Notes under the pieces: model-generated
What the model saw: only the letters and a program-made list of their open reading frames with translations
Told to the model about the DNA's origin: nothing
Databases searched by the model: none
Position numbers and translations under genes: made by a program
Assembly: GCF_018305005.1 (NCBI RefSeq)
Contig: NZ_JAGQEG010000044.1
Span: 1 to 45,053, forward strand
Source of the DNA: Collimonas silvisoli
Lineage (GTDB): Bacteria > Pseudomonadota > Gammaproteobacteria > Burkholderiales > Burkholderiaceae_D
Direction: 5' to 3'
Length of the DNA stretch: 45,053 nucleotides
Shown: positions 28,698 to 36,419 of the stretch, piece by piece
Layout: each line of letters starts with the position of its first letter
Numbering within the stretch: the first letter of the stretch is position 1

Positions 28698-29360
28698 TCA
28701 ATCAGTACCGTATTTCGGTGAATGCGGACCGTACAGGATGCCGTTAGGCTGGCGAGTCGAAAGCAAACGCTGGCTGGTCAAACCAGCAATAGTATGACCT
28801 CTATCGGAAACGTTATTGACAATTTGATTGACGGCTGCTGCAACCAGCGCCCCAATCAGACCACCCCCGCCATTATTACTTCCTTCAGCGCTGGAAGCAC
28901 TAGCCGTGCCTGACCACAGCAGAGCTCCGCTTTTCAAGTCAATCAACTTGGCATTGGCGGTTACCACGACGGCGCTGTTAATCACTGTATAAACGGAACC
29001 GTATTTGCTGACAGTGACGTACAGTGCGGCGTCGGCGCCGAAGATCTCCTGCAATTTAAGCGGCGCTATGGCATGGATGTCTGCGGCGGCGATCATGCCG
29101 TTTTGCTTGAGCGTCTCATCGACCAACGCCACCGGCAACACGTAATAACCAGCCTCGGCCAACGGATAGCTCATCTGCGACAACATGCTGTAGGTCGCCT
29201 TGACATCAGGCGATTCATTCAGCGGCGGCAATATCAAGATGGTTTTAGGCCGACTTTGCTTGAACGCCGTATAGTCAAGCTGCTTGACGGGCGCAGCACA
29301 ACCTGCAGCCAGAATCACCACCGACAGGCAAACAAATGATTTCAGAATCTTTTCTAACAT
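28698..29360 (-). CDS. DUF799 / GNA1162-family lipoprotein
   Basis: A 220-residue lipoprotein with a signal peptide and lipobox LAAGC (Cys at about residue 21). The body shows KTILILPPLNESPDVKATYS, YPLAEAGYYVLPVALVDETL and FGADAALYVTVSKYGS, characteristic of the DUF799 family typified by the meningococcal antigen GNA1162. Its function is not established; the fold resembles TolB-like and CsgG-related domains. The ATG at 29360 is preferred to that at 29366 because GAGG lies six bases before the former but abuts the latter. It is the last of three lipoprotein genes, 10 nt behind the DUF4810 gene. Confidence 0.85.
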   Translation of the reverse strand: MLEKILKSFVCLSVVILAAGCAAPVKQLDYTAFKQSRPKTILILPPLNESPDVKATYSMLSQMSYPLAEAGYYVLPVALVDETLKQNGMIAAADIHAIAPLKLQEIFGADAALYVTVSKYGSVYTVINSAVVVTANAKLIDLKSGALLWSGTASASSAEGSNNGGGGLIGALVAAAVNQIVNNVSDRGHTIAGLTSQRLLSTRQPNGILYGPHSPKYGTD

Positions 29361-29370
29361 GTCCATCCTC

Positions 29371-29742
29371 TTATTTTTTGAATTTTCTCATCAGGAAATC
29401 CATGTAGGCCGATGACTCCGGAAACAGTTCTTTCTCTGTCTGGAACTCCTGCACCACCTGCTCCTCTTTTCCAAGGCTGGCATATAACATTCCCAGTTGA
29501 GCGTGATAACCGGGTGGCGGCATATTTCCTGCTGCACGGATTTTCTGCAGATCCCGCTCCAGCGCTGTCACCTGCTCTACCGAAGCCTGCCCCTTGAAGT
29601 ATTCGTAGACCTGCGGCTGATAACTTTCCCACTGATAAAGCGGCTTCGGTGGCGTGTTGCAGCCTGCCAGCAAGACGCAAGCCGTCAAGGCAAATGGCAA
29701 CGAAAATGGTAAGACATGCCGTTTTGCAAATTTGTTCTTCAT
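29371..29742 (-). CDS. DUF4810 lipoprotein
   Basis: A 123-residue lipoprotein with a signal peptide ending in the lipobox LAGC (Cys at about 28). The short helical body contains LYQWESYQPQVYEYFKG and PPPGYHAQLGMLYASLGKEEQ, the DUF4810 pattern. No biochemical role is known. It sits between a CsgG-like and a DUF799 lipoprotein, with gaps of 23 and 10 nt, so the three are one transcription unit and probably one envelope assembly. Confidence 0.85.
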   Translation of the reverse strand: MKNKFAKRHVLPFSLPFALTACVLLAGCNTPPKPLYQWESYQPQVYEYFKGQASVEQVTALERDLQKIRAAGNMPPPGYHAQLGMLYASLGKEEQVVQEFQTEKELFPESSAYMDFLMRKFKK

Positions 29743-29765
29743 GTATTTGGCGTTCTGAGTTGTTG

Positions 29766-30443
29766 TTATTTAGTAGGTTGCCAAGTGCCGGAATCGATAG
29801 CGGCGACCAGGTTATTGATAGCTTCACGCATCGCCAGGTCAAGCACTTTGCCATTCAGCGTAGAGTCGTAGCTGGCGGTACCGCCGAAACCTATGATCTC
29901 GCGTGCGGCCAGATTGTATTCACCTGCGCCTTGGGTGGAGAACACCACTTCAGAAGTCTTGATATTGACGATGTTCAGATTCACCTTGGCATACGCGGTC
30001 TGCGTCTTGCCGCGGCCCAGGATGCCGAACAGCTGCTGGTCGCCGACTTCCTTGCGGCCGAACTCGGTGACGTCGCCGGTGACGACATAATCCGCCCCCT
30101 TCAGGGTCTGGGCTTGCTTCTTCAAAGCAGCCTCTTGCTTGATCTCTTCCATATTGTCCCGATCCAGGACATTGAAGCGGTTGGTTTGCTGGAGATGGGT
30201 AATCAGAATGGTCTTTGCTTGTCCACCCAGGCGATCGACGCCATCCGAAAAAATGCCGCGCATATAGCTGGAGCGATTGTCAAACTTGCCGACGGCAATC
30301 TGGGTGCGCGCGCCATTGTAGGGCTTGTTGGCAGTCTCCACCTTCTGCACCGGCAGCGCGTTGGAAGTCTCGGTAGCGCAACCACCCAGCGCTGACAACA
30401 AGGCTGTGGCGGCCAGTATCGGAATCACTCTAATTTGTTTCAA
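29766..30443 (-). CDS. CsgG/HfaB-family outer-membrane lipoprotein (TTG start)
   Basis: A 225-residue CsgG-like protein. The signal peptide ends in the lipobox LGGC, followed by IAVGKFDNRSSYMRGIFSDG, RFNVLDRDNMEE, GADYVVTGDVTEFG and a C-terminal MREAINNLVAAI. In curli secretion CsgG forms a nonameric export pore; this relative is shorter and lies with DUF4810 and DUF799 partners and no curlin genes, so its cargo or role is unknown. No ATG or GTG gives a sensible signal peptide; the TTG at 30443 does, and GGAG lies eight bases upstream, so it is taken as the start. An ATG or similar at 30509 would add 22 non-signal residues. Confidence 0.85.
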   Translation of the reverse strand: MKQIRVIPILAATALLSALGGCATETSNALPVQKVETANKPYNGARTQIAVGKFDNRSSYMRGIFSDGVDRLGGQAKTILITHLQQTNRFNVLDRDNMEEIKQEAALKKQAQTLKGADYVVTGDVTEFGRKEVGDQQLFGILGRGKTQTAYAKVNLNIVNIKTSEVVFSTQGAGEYNLAAREIIGFGGTASYDSTLNGKVLDLAMREAINNLVAAIDSGTWQPTK

Positions 30444-30897
30444 TTGCTCTTCTCCAAAACTCCCCCTTGGGGGCAATCGACAATAAGATATAAATAGCTG
30501 AATACCCAATTGATGCTATCAACAGAAATCAGCCTTAGTTTCTGACCACCCCCAGAGTTCGCATTTCAACTCGGAAAGTTATCAGGGCGCAAAACTTAAC
30601 ATTCCCATAAAATTCCGTCCATAAAAAAAAGTACAATTTTGCAATGTTTGATGATGTGTTGTTTTTAAGCACGACAACATCCAATCGATGCTCACGCGAC
30701 GAACAATGCAATCCGCCTGAAACCGCTAGGGTCTGTTCATACAAAATCTGCGCTCTCAAGAATATTTCTTGACACCCATGCTTACCTATACGGTCGCCGT
30801 AACCGTAGTTGTTTGTAACATCTAGCGAACAGCGCAGGTCGAGGACGTATCATTAGCGCTGCGTCGCAACACCCCCAAAGTCAACCACTACCCTACT
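30444..30897. other. Divergent intergenic region CsgG operon / polysaccharide deacetylase
   Basis: This 454-nt region is AT-rich compared with its neighbours and holds no supported gene. It contains an inverted repeat TCAAGAA-TAT-TTCTTGA at 30756-30772 that could be an operator, followed by TTGACA at 30769-30774 resembling a -35 box without a well-spaced -10. Both divergent promoters are expected here. Confidence 0.5.
30756..30772. promoter_or_regulatory. 7-3-7 inverted repeat, possible operator
   Basis: TCAAGAA and TTCTTGA are exact reverse complements around TAT. It lies about 125 nt before the deacetylase start and partly overlaps TTGACA. The assignment as an operator is only by symmetry and position. 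Confidence 0.3.
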
Positions 30898-31866
30898 GTG
30901 CGCCATCTCCTGCCTTCGCTTCCCGTTTCATTGCTGCCATTGCACAACGTCATTTCTGCCTCATCACGACATATCAAAAAGATCATTTCCGGTTTGATCG
31001 TGATTTTCGTGACGATCGGTGCTACAGGTTGCGCTATTGAACCGGTTCCTGTGTCGCCTCAAACTACCGAGCGATTGAAATCTCAACCGCCGATTCGGTT
31101 CCTGCTGACTTTCGACGATGGCCCGGCCAGACCAAGGACTGACAATCCGACGCTATCCATACTGAACACGCTCGCGCACAATCCGCTGCAACCCGGCATC
31201 AAAGCCCTCTTTTTTGTGCAAACCCGTTCATCTGGTGCTGGTGAGACGGACTTTGGGCGAAACATACTGCGGCGTGAAATTGATGAAGGGCATTTGCTTG
31301 GCTTTCATACTGCCACGCCACGCCATGCAAACCATCGCTTCCTCAGCCCCGAAATATTCGAGCAATCGCTAAACGATGGCATTGCCGACATTGCTGCCAT
31401 TCAGGGAAGCGCGCCGAAACTGGTTCGGCCGCCGTTCTGGAACTACGACAAGCGTACTTTTGATGTTTACCAACAGCATGGCATGCACATTTTGCTGACC
31501 GATTTGAGCGCGAACGACGGCAAGATATATGGCTTCAAGGCCAGCCTGAGAAGACGCTCCAACATGCTGCATCTGTTGACTGACGTGCGCGAGCGGATTG
31601 CCGCAGGCGAGTTGCCGGCGGTCGATGGAAGCATCCCGGTGGTGGTGACTTTTCACGATATAAATAGTTACACCGCCGATCATATGGCGGAATATTTGCA
31701 GATACTGATGGATTGCGCGCGTGCGGTCCAGCTGCCGACTGCAACCCAGCCGTTTTACGACGACAAGGCCGCGCTGGAACATGCCGCCCTGGCAAGAAGC
31801 ATGCGTGACAGTGCACAAGTTGCGCGCCTGCCCGGGTTCTGGAACTGGCTATGGGAGCGGATATAG
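30898..31866 (+). CDS. NodB-type polysaccharide deacetylase, predicted lipoprotein
   Basis: A 322-residue protein with an N-terminal hydrophobic segment ending in a lipobox-like IGATGC (Cys at about 49), then a NodB domain. Motif 1 is LTFDDGP (the catalytic and metal-binding Asp), motif 3 is VRPPFWNYD, and VVVTFHDIN supplies a conserved His. Motif 2 is unusual, reading HTATPRHANH instead of the compact HSxxH, so the metal ligands are spaced differently. Such enzymes remove N-acetyl or O-acetyl groups from chitin-like, peptidoglycan or exopolysaccharide chains; the substrate is unknown. The start is taken as GTG at 30898 and is uncertain; a later start near residue 19-40 would still leave the signal. 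It is convergent with the pigment cluster and not part of it. Confidence 0.8.
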   Translation: MRHLLPSLPVSLLPLHNVISASSRHIKKIISGLIVIFVTIGATGCAIEPVPVSPQTTERLKSQPPIRFLLTFDDGPARPRTDNPTLSILNTLAHNPLQPGIKALFFVQTRSSGAGETDFGRNILRREIDEGHLLGFHTATPRHANHRFLSPEIFEQSLNDGIADIAAIQGSAPKLVRPPFWNYDKRTFDVYQQHGMHILLTDLSANDGKIYGFKASLRRRSNMLHLLTDVRERIAAGELPAVDGSIPVVVTFHDINSYTADHMAEYLQILMDCARAVQLPTATQPFYDDKAALEHAALARSMRDSAQVARLPGFWNWLWERI

Positions 31867-31966
31867 GCAACCGTCGTTATCCGGCTCGCTGCGCGTTTTG
31901 CATCCTTTGTGGCGTTAACGGCTGCGGTACTTTGGTTGAAGTGAATGTCGACACGCCCTAAGGAAA

Positions 31967-32686
31967 TCAGTCGCCGTCCAACTGTTGCGACCAGGCCGAC
32001 GGCGTAGCGCCAAGCAGGCATATCCGCGGCGCTACCGAGTGCAAGCGATTGCCGCTGCATAGCGTAATTACCAAGCCTTGCTGTGACCAGGTACGCGCAT
32101 GCCATCCTGGCCCTGATCGCAAACGTGCCCCCGCAACTACCTGCTCAACTACCTGCTCAGATGATGAAGTACCTCTGCGCTGAGACGACATAAGTTTAAA
32201 CAGCGCCTCTTTGCTGCTCCACAAGGTATAAAAGTTCGCCACCTTATCTTCAGCGGGACGGCTGGATAACCAGTTGCTCTCGGCCGCAGAAAAAGCCGCG
32301 CGGCCAATAGCATCCACATCGCGTTCGGCATCCAGCATCTCTATGTCGAGACCCAGAGCCGTATCAACGCTGGCGGCACAAGCGACCCAGCCGCGGCTAT
32401 GCGACAAGCTGAAGCGAGGGTGCATAGTGCTGGCAACGGGCAGTTGCACCAATGGCGCTTGGTTTTTACGCTCGGTGACATGCACGGCATCAGGCCCGAT
32501 GCCGGCCAGGCGCGAGACAGCAAAGCGCAGCAATATCCGGCCTAATAAAAATTCACGCTGACGCAGCGGCCGCAGGAAACGCCGGTAACGCAACCGCTCC
32601 GTTTCACTTAAACAGGCAAGAAAACGGTCGCGATCGTGATCCGCCAGTTGATTGGCGTTGTGCAGAAAAATGACAGCGGATGGCAT
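31967..32686 (-). CDS. 4'-phosphopantetheinyl transferase (Sfp-type)
   Basis: A 239-residue Sfp-type transferase. The magnesium-binding LGLDIE (Asp114, Glu116) and the second signature WSSKEALFK (156-164) are intact. It would load phosphopantetheine onto the acyl carrier proteins of the aryl polyene synthase. It begins 8 nt after the ketosynthase stop and ends the cluster. The segment EQVVEQVV (177-184) comes from a perfect 12-bp tandem duplication at 32136-32159 and lies in the loop after the catalytic helix, so it is probably tolerated. Confidence 0.92.
   Translation of the reverse strand: MPSAVIFLHNANQLADHDRDRFLACLSETERLRYRRFLRPLRQREFLLGRILLRFAVSRLAGIGPDAVHVTERKNQAPLVQLPVASTMHPRFSLSHSRGWVACAASVDTALGLDIEMLDAERDVDAIGRAAFSAAESNWLSSRPAEDKVANFYTLWSSKEALFKLMSSQRRGTSSSEQVVEQVVAGARLRSGPGWHARTWSQQGLVITLCSGNRLHSVAPRICLLGATPSAWSQQLDGD
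32136..32159. repeat. Perfect 12-bp tandem duplication in the PPTase gene
   Basis: ACTACCTGCTCA occurs twice head to tail (plus strand), encoding EQVV twice on the minus strand. The period is a multiple of three, so the frame is kept. Confidence 0.9.
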
Positions 32687-32694
32687 TTGCGGCG

Positions 32695-33939
32695 TTAATC
32701 CAGGCGCTTGAAGATCAACGATGTATTGATGCCGCCGAACGCAAAATTATTCGACATGAAATATTCGCATTGCAAACTACGTCCCTGATCGACAATGTAG
32801 TCCAGGTCAGCGCATAGCGGATCCACTTGTTTCAGATTGATGGTCGGCGCAAACCAGTCGGAACGCATCATTTCGATGCCGATCCAGGCTTCCAGAGCGC
32901 CGCAGGCGCCTAGCGTATGTCCGGTATAACTCTTGAGTGAACTGATAGGCGTGCGCCGGCCAAATACGGCAGCGGTTGCGTAGGACTCGGCAATATCGCC
33001 CTGTTCGGTGCCGGTGCCATGGGCATTGATATAGCCAATCGCTTCTACCGGCAATGCGGCGTCAGCCAGCGCCAGCGTCATCGCCACCTGCATGGTATCG
33101 GCGTTCGGATGGGTGACGTGACAGCCGTCGCTATTGGTGCCAAAGCCGACGATTTCGGCGTACATCTTTGCGCCTCTGGCACGCGCGTGTTCGAAATCTT
33201 CCAGAATCAAGCTGCCCGCGCCCTCGCCTATCACCAAACCATCGCGGTTGCTGTCAAATGGACTAGGCGTCATGGCCGGCGTGTCATTGCGCACGCTGGT
33301 GGCAAACAGCGTATCGAACACCGCCGCTTCGGTAGCGCACAATTCTTCGGCGCCGCCGGCGATCATGATTTGCTGGCGGCCGCCGCGGATTGCTTCATAA
33401 GCGTAGCCAATCCCCTGGCTGCCGGAAGTACAGGCGCTGGAAGTGGTGATCACCCGCCCGGTAATGCCGAAAAACACACCGATATTGACCGGCGCGGTGT
33501 GCCCCATCATTTTGATATAGGTAGTAGCGGTGATACCGCGCGTACTGCGTTCATCCATCATCCTGCCAAAATCGCCGATCGCCGTCGGCGTACCGGCGGA
33601 AGAGCCGTAGGCGATTCCGCAGGCGCCGCTTTTCAGCACCGGATCGTCAATCAGGCCGGCATCGATCAGGGCCAGTTCGCTAGCGCGGGTCGCCATCAAA
33701 GCGACCCGTCCCATGCTGCGCATGGTCTTGCGGTTATAGCGATCGGACAAGGTGAATTCTGCGGCAGGGGCGCCCAACTGGGTGTTCAAGCCATCGTAAC
33801 CGGCCCAGTCTTCCATGCGTACTACGGCGTTGCGATAACTGCCGAGATGAGCGCGAATGCTGCTCCAGTCGTTACCGATCGGGCTGATGCCGGCCATGCC
33901 GGTCACCACTACCCGACGTGCTGTTGCTGTGCCGGTCAT
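32695..33939 (-). CDS. Beta-ketoacyl-ACP synthase (FabF-type), ApeR-like
   Basis: A 414-residue KAS II-type condensing enzyme with the catalytic Cys170 in TSSACTSGS, His307 in NAHGTGTEQGD and His341 in YTGHTLGACG. The TGMAGISPIG N-terminus and C-terminal NNFAFGGINTSLIF are family features. With the second ketosynthase, ketoreductase and dehydratase in this cluster it would extend the polyene chain on a carrier protein. In the E. coli APE cluster the matching positions are ApeO and ApeR; this one corresponds in order to ApeR. Its ATG overlaps the ketoreductase stop by 4 nt. Confidence 0.94.
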   Translation of the reverse strand: MTGTATARRVVVTGMAGISPIGNDWSSIRAHLGSYRNAVVRMEDWAGYDGLNTQLGAPAAEFTLSDRYNRKTMRSMGRVALMATRASELALIDAGLIDDPVLKSGACGIAYGSSAGTPTAIGDFGRMMDERSTRGITATTYIKMMGHTAPVNIGVFFGITGRVITTSSACTSGSQGIGYAYEAIRGGRQQIMIAGGAEELCATEAAVFDTLFATSVRNDTPAMTPSPFDSNRDGLVIGEGAGSLILEDFEHARARGAKMYAEIVGFGTNSDGCHVTHPNADTMQVAMTLALADAALPVEAIGYINAHGTGTEQGDIAESYATAAVFGRRTPISSLKSYTGHTLGACGALEAWIGIEMMRSDWFAPTINLKQVDPLCADLDYIVDQGRSLQCEYFMSNNFAFGGINTSLIFKRLD

Positions 33940-34703
33940 GCCATGCCTCCGTTAACCGAAATCACCTGGCGCGTGATATATGCAGCGTCGCCATGCATCA
34001 GGAAAGCCACCGTCGCCGCCACTTCCTCCGGTTTGCCGACCCGACGCGCAGGAATCAGCTTGAGCGCTTCATCCAACGGCGCCTCATCGATCATGTCGGT
34101 CTCTATCAAACCAGGCGCGACGCAATTGACCGTGATGTTGCGCTTGGCAAGTTCGATCGCCAGTGCTTTGGTAGCGCCGATAATCCCCGCCTTGGCCGCG
34201 CTGTAGTTGACTTGGCCGCGGTTGCCAATCAATCCCGATACCGAAGCCAGAGTCACGATACGGCCAGGCGCACGGCGCTGCACCAACGGCATCACCAGGG
34301 GATTGAGGACATTGTAGAAACCATCCAGATTGGTCTTCAGGACCAGATCCCAATCCTCCCCCGGCATGGCAGGAAAAGCATTGTCGCGCGCCACGCCGGC
34401 GTTGCACACCACGCCGTAGTAACAGCCGTGCTGCTCGACGTCTGCCAGCAAGGCAGCGGCGCTGGTCTCGCGATCGCCTATGTCGAATTGCAAGACGCGC
34501 GCCTGCATGCCCAGCTCGCGCACGCTCTGCGCCACTGCGTCAGCTGCCTCACGTTGCCGATGGCAATGCAATACGATATCGTAACCGTCGCGCGCCAATC
34601 GCAATGCAATCGCTTTGCCGATCCCTCGGCTGGAGCCGGTGACCAGCACGGTCTTGTCTAGCCTGGTAGTTGGGGGTTCTGCCATGTTCAATTCCAACGT
34701 CAT
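33936..34703 (-). CDS. 3-ketoacyl-ACP reductase (FabG-type SDR), ApeQ-like
   Basis: A 255-residue short-chain dehydrogenase with NAD(P)-binding TGSSRGIG (22-29), the NAG motif at 101-103, and the catalytic Ser154, Tyr167 and Lys171 (YSAAK). It reduces the beta-keto group formed by the ketosynthases. Its ATG overlaps the dehydratase stop (ATGA), and its stop overlaps the next ketosynthase start the same way. A second in-frame ATG at 34685 (MAEPPTTRL) would shorten the N-terminus by six residues. Confidence 0.95.
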   Translation of the reverse strand: MTLELNMAEPPTTRLDKTVLVTGSSRGIGKAIALRLARDGYDIVLHCHRQREAADAVAQSVRELGMQARVLQFDIGDRETSAAALLADVEQHGCYYGVVCNAGVARDNAFPAMPGEDWDLVLKTNLDGFYNVLNPLVMPLVQRRAPGRIVTLASVSGLIGNRGQVNYSAAKAGIIGATKALAIELAKRNITVNCVAPGLIETDMIDEAPLDEALKLIPARRVGKPEEVAATVAFLMHGDAAYITRQVISVNGGMA

Positions 34704-35233
34704 TCACTACTTCCCTCAAGAAAAACAGCCGCATCAGCCGGCTGAAACACGGTAACGGTGGCGTTGGCCAGTTGCTGCCCGGCGGCGTGGATATGGCATT
34801 CGAACGATCCAATCCCGTTGTCTGCCTGCAGTATTCTGTGCACATGTACCTTCAACACGCTGCCGATTGCAAAATAGGAACAATTGGCTTCGTAGCGCCG
34901 GGTGCCCAGCAAAAAACCAATCTTCACCGCCTCGTTGCGCAACTGCGCGGCATAACCGGCGTAGGCGGCAATTGCCTGCGCCATGTACTCGACGCCGACC
35001 CAGCCAGGTACGCCATGTGCGTCGCAGAACATACTGTCCGGCCGGATAGTCACCTCAGCCCATAAATCTTCGGGCCCGGCTTCCAGCAGCAGGTCCAGCA
35101 ATACCATAACACCGGAGTGCGGTAAAAAACGGCGAATATCCAGAGCCTCGACCGTGCTTGATTGACTCATGTTGAATTGACTCATGTTCAATTGACTCTT
35201 GCTCAATTGAACAATGCTTGACTGACTCATCAT
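34700..35233 (-). CDS. 3-hydroxyacyl-ACP dehydratase (hotdog), ApeP-like
   Basis: A 177-residue hotdog-fold protein with RRFLPHSGVMVLLDLLLEAG near the N-terminus (PHxxxM is typical of FabA/FabZ-like enzymes) and PGWVGVEYMAQAIAAYAG in the central helix, which carries the conserved Glu. It would dehydrate the 3-hydroxyacyl intermediate to the conjugated double bond. The first 27 residues are a Met/Ser/Gln/Asn-rich repeat encoded by a 15-bp tandem repeat. The start at 35233 overlaps the ketosynthase stop by 4 nt; ATGs inside the repeat at 35185 and 35170 would give versions closer to the family length. Confidence 0.9.
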   Translation of the reverse strand: MMSQSSIVQLSKSQLNMSQFNMSQSSTVEALDIRRFLPHSGVMVLLDLLLEAGPEDLWAEVTIRPDSMFCDAHGVPGWVGVEYMAQAIAAYAGYAAQLRNEAVKIGFLLGTRRYEANCSYFAIGSVLKVHVHRILQADNGIGSFECHIHAAGQQLANATVTVFQPADAAVFLEGSSE

Positions 35234-35236
35234 TCA
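35162..35236. repeat. Five-copy degenerate 15-bp tandem repeat at the dehydratase start
   Basis: Units on the plus strand begin at 35162, 35177, 35192, 35207 and 35222. The first two, TTGACTCATGTTGAA and TTGACTCATGTTCAA, differ at one base; the third differs at two more, and the last two are more diverged. The array spans the overlap between the ketosynthase stop and the dehydratase start. Confidence 0.85.
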
Positions 35237-36417
35237 CGCCCCAACAGCAAACTTGCATTAGCGCCGCCAAATGCAAAAGAGTTACTCAAAGCCAAGCGCA
35301 AAGGTCGTCCGAGACGGGCGCCGATGGGCAACAGATTGAGCTGCGGCAAACCAGGATCGCTGAGGCCATCCCACAAATGCGGCGGCAACTTGCCCTGCGG
35401 ATTATTGTCCTGCATGGCCAGCCAACACAAACCCGCCTCGACCGCACCGGCTGCTCCCAGCGCGTGACCGGTGAAAGGCTTGGTCGAGCTGAGCGCCACA
35501 TGGTCTGCGAACATGGCGGCAACCGCCCGCCCTTCCATGGCATCGTTTTGCACGGTAGCAGTGCCATGCAAGTTGATGTAATCGATTTGTTGCGGCGTTA
35601 CGCCGGCGCGCGCCAGAGCTTGTGCCATCGCTCTGCGAGCACCCGCGCCGGACGGATCCGGCGCTGAAATATGATAGCCATCTGAAGATTCGCCCCAACC
35701 GCGCAAACTCACGGTTGCCTCAGCCTTGCTCATCAAGAACAAGGCAGCGCCCTCCCCGATATTAATGCCGTTGCGATTGGCGCTGAACGGATTGCAGCGC
35801 GCTACGCTGACCGATTCCAGCGCGGCAAAGCCGGCCACAGTAAAGGCGCACAGAGAATCAACCCCGCCGGTCAACACCGCATCGCATAAGCCCATATTGA
35901 TCAAACGCGCAGCGCTAGCCATGGCCTTGCTGCTCGACGCACAGGCGCTGGAATGCACATACGCGGGCCCGGTCACGCCCAGCACCGATGCCAGCGTCGC
36001 CGCCGGCGAAGCCATTTCTTGCTGCGCATAACCGAAATCGGCAGGAAACTCACCGTTCGCCAGCCGATAGCGGAACGCCGCTTCGCTCTGCGCTATGCCA
36101 GAGGTGCTGGTACCAAGCACGATCGCCACCCGGTCCGCGCCAAACTGTTGTATGGCCGCATCCACTTGCGGCCGGATCTGCGCCAGCGCCGCCAATGCCA
36201 GTTGATTGTTGCGGCTGCGCTGGCCCAACGGCAAGCCGCTGATATCCGGCAGAACAGTCTCCACGCAACCCAGCGCCAGACTCTGCTCCGGCGCCCGTCC
36301 CGACGAATAGCGCGGCGTCATGGCAACGCCGCTGTCACCAGCGAACAGGCGGCGGCTGATCTCCGCGTGGTTTTCACCAAGCGGACAAATCATGCCGAGT
36401 TGATTGAGATAAAGCAT
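35230..36417 (-). CDS. Beta-ketoacyl-ACP synthase, ApeO-like
   Basis: A 395-residue condensing enzyme with the catalytic Cys159 in HSSACASSS, His284 in NLHGTATVQND and His318 in FTGHALGAAG. The N-terminus is truncated relative to FabF (it begins MLYLNQLGMICPLGE), which is usual for the ApeO branch. It would act with the ApeR-like enzyme to elongate the polyene. It starts 2 nt after the DUF3261 gene and overlaps the dehydratase start by 4 nt. Confidence 0.93.
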   Translation of the reverse strand: MLYLNQLGMICPLGENHAEISRRLFAGDSGVAMTPRYSSGRAPEQSLALGCVETVLPDISGLPLGQRSRNNQLALAALAQIRPQVDAAIQQFGADRVAIVLGTSTSGIAQSEAAFRYRLANGEFPADFGYAQQEMASPAATLASVLGVTGPAYVHSSACASSSKAMASAARLINMGLCDAVLTGGVDSLCAFTVAGFAALESVSVARCNPFSANRNGINIGEGAALFLMSKAEATVSLRGWGESSDGYHISAPDPSGAGARRAMAQALARAGVTPQQIDYINLHGTATVQNDAMEGRAVAAMFADHVALSSTKPFTGHALGAAGAVEAGLCWLAMQDNNPQGKLPPHLWDGLSDPGLPQLNLLPIGARLGRPLRLALSNSFAFGGANASLLLGRE

Positions 36418-36419
36418 GC

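Noticed and set aside
30727-30745. GGGTCTGTTCAT-like word as an insertion sequence end
   Set aside because: Only one short word was seen, with no matching inverted end, target duplication or transposase remnant.
30535-30759. 74-codon minus-strand frame in the gap before the deacetylase
   Set aside because: No ribosome binding site, domain or codon pattern supports it; the region is AT-rich regulatory sequence.
33019-34206. Plus-strand open frame of 395 codons opposite a ketosynthase and the ketoreductase
   Set aside because: It is a shadow of two clear fatty-acid-type enzymes with intact catalytic motifs.
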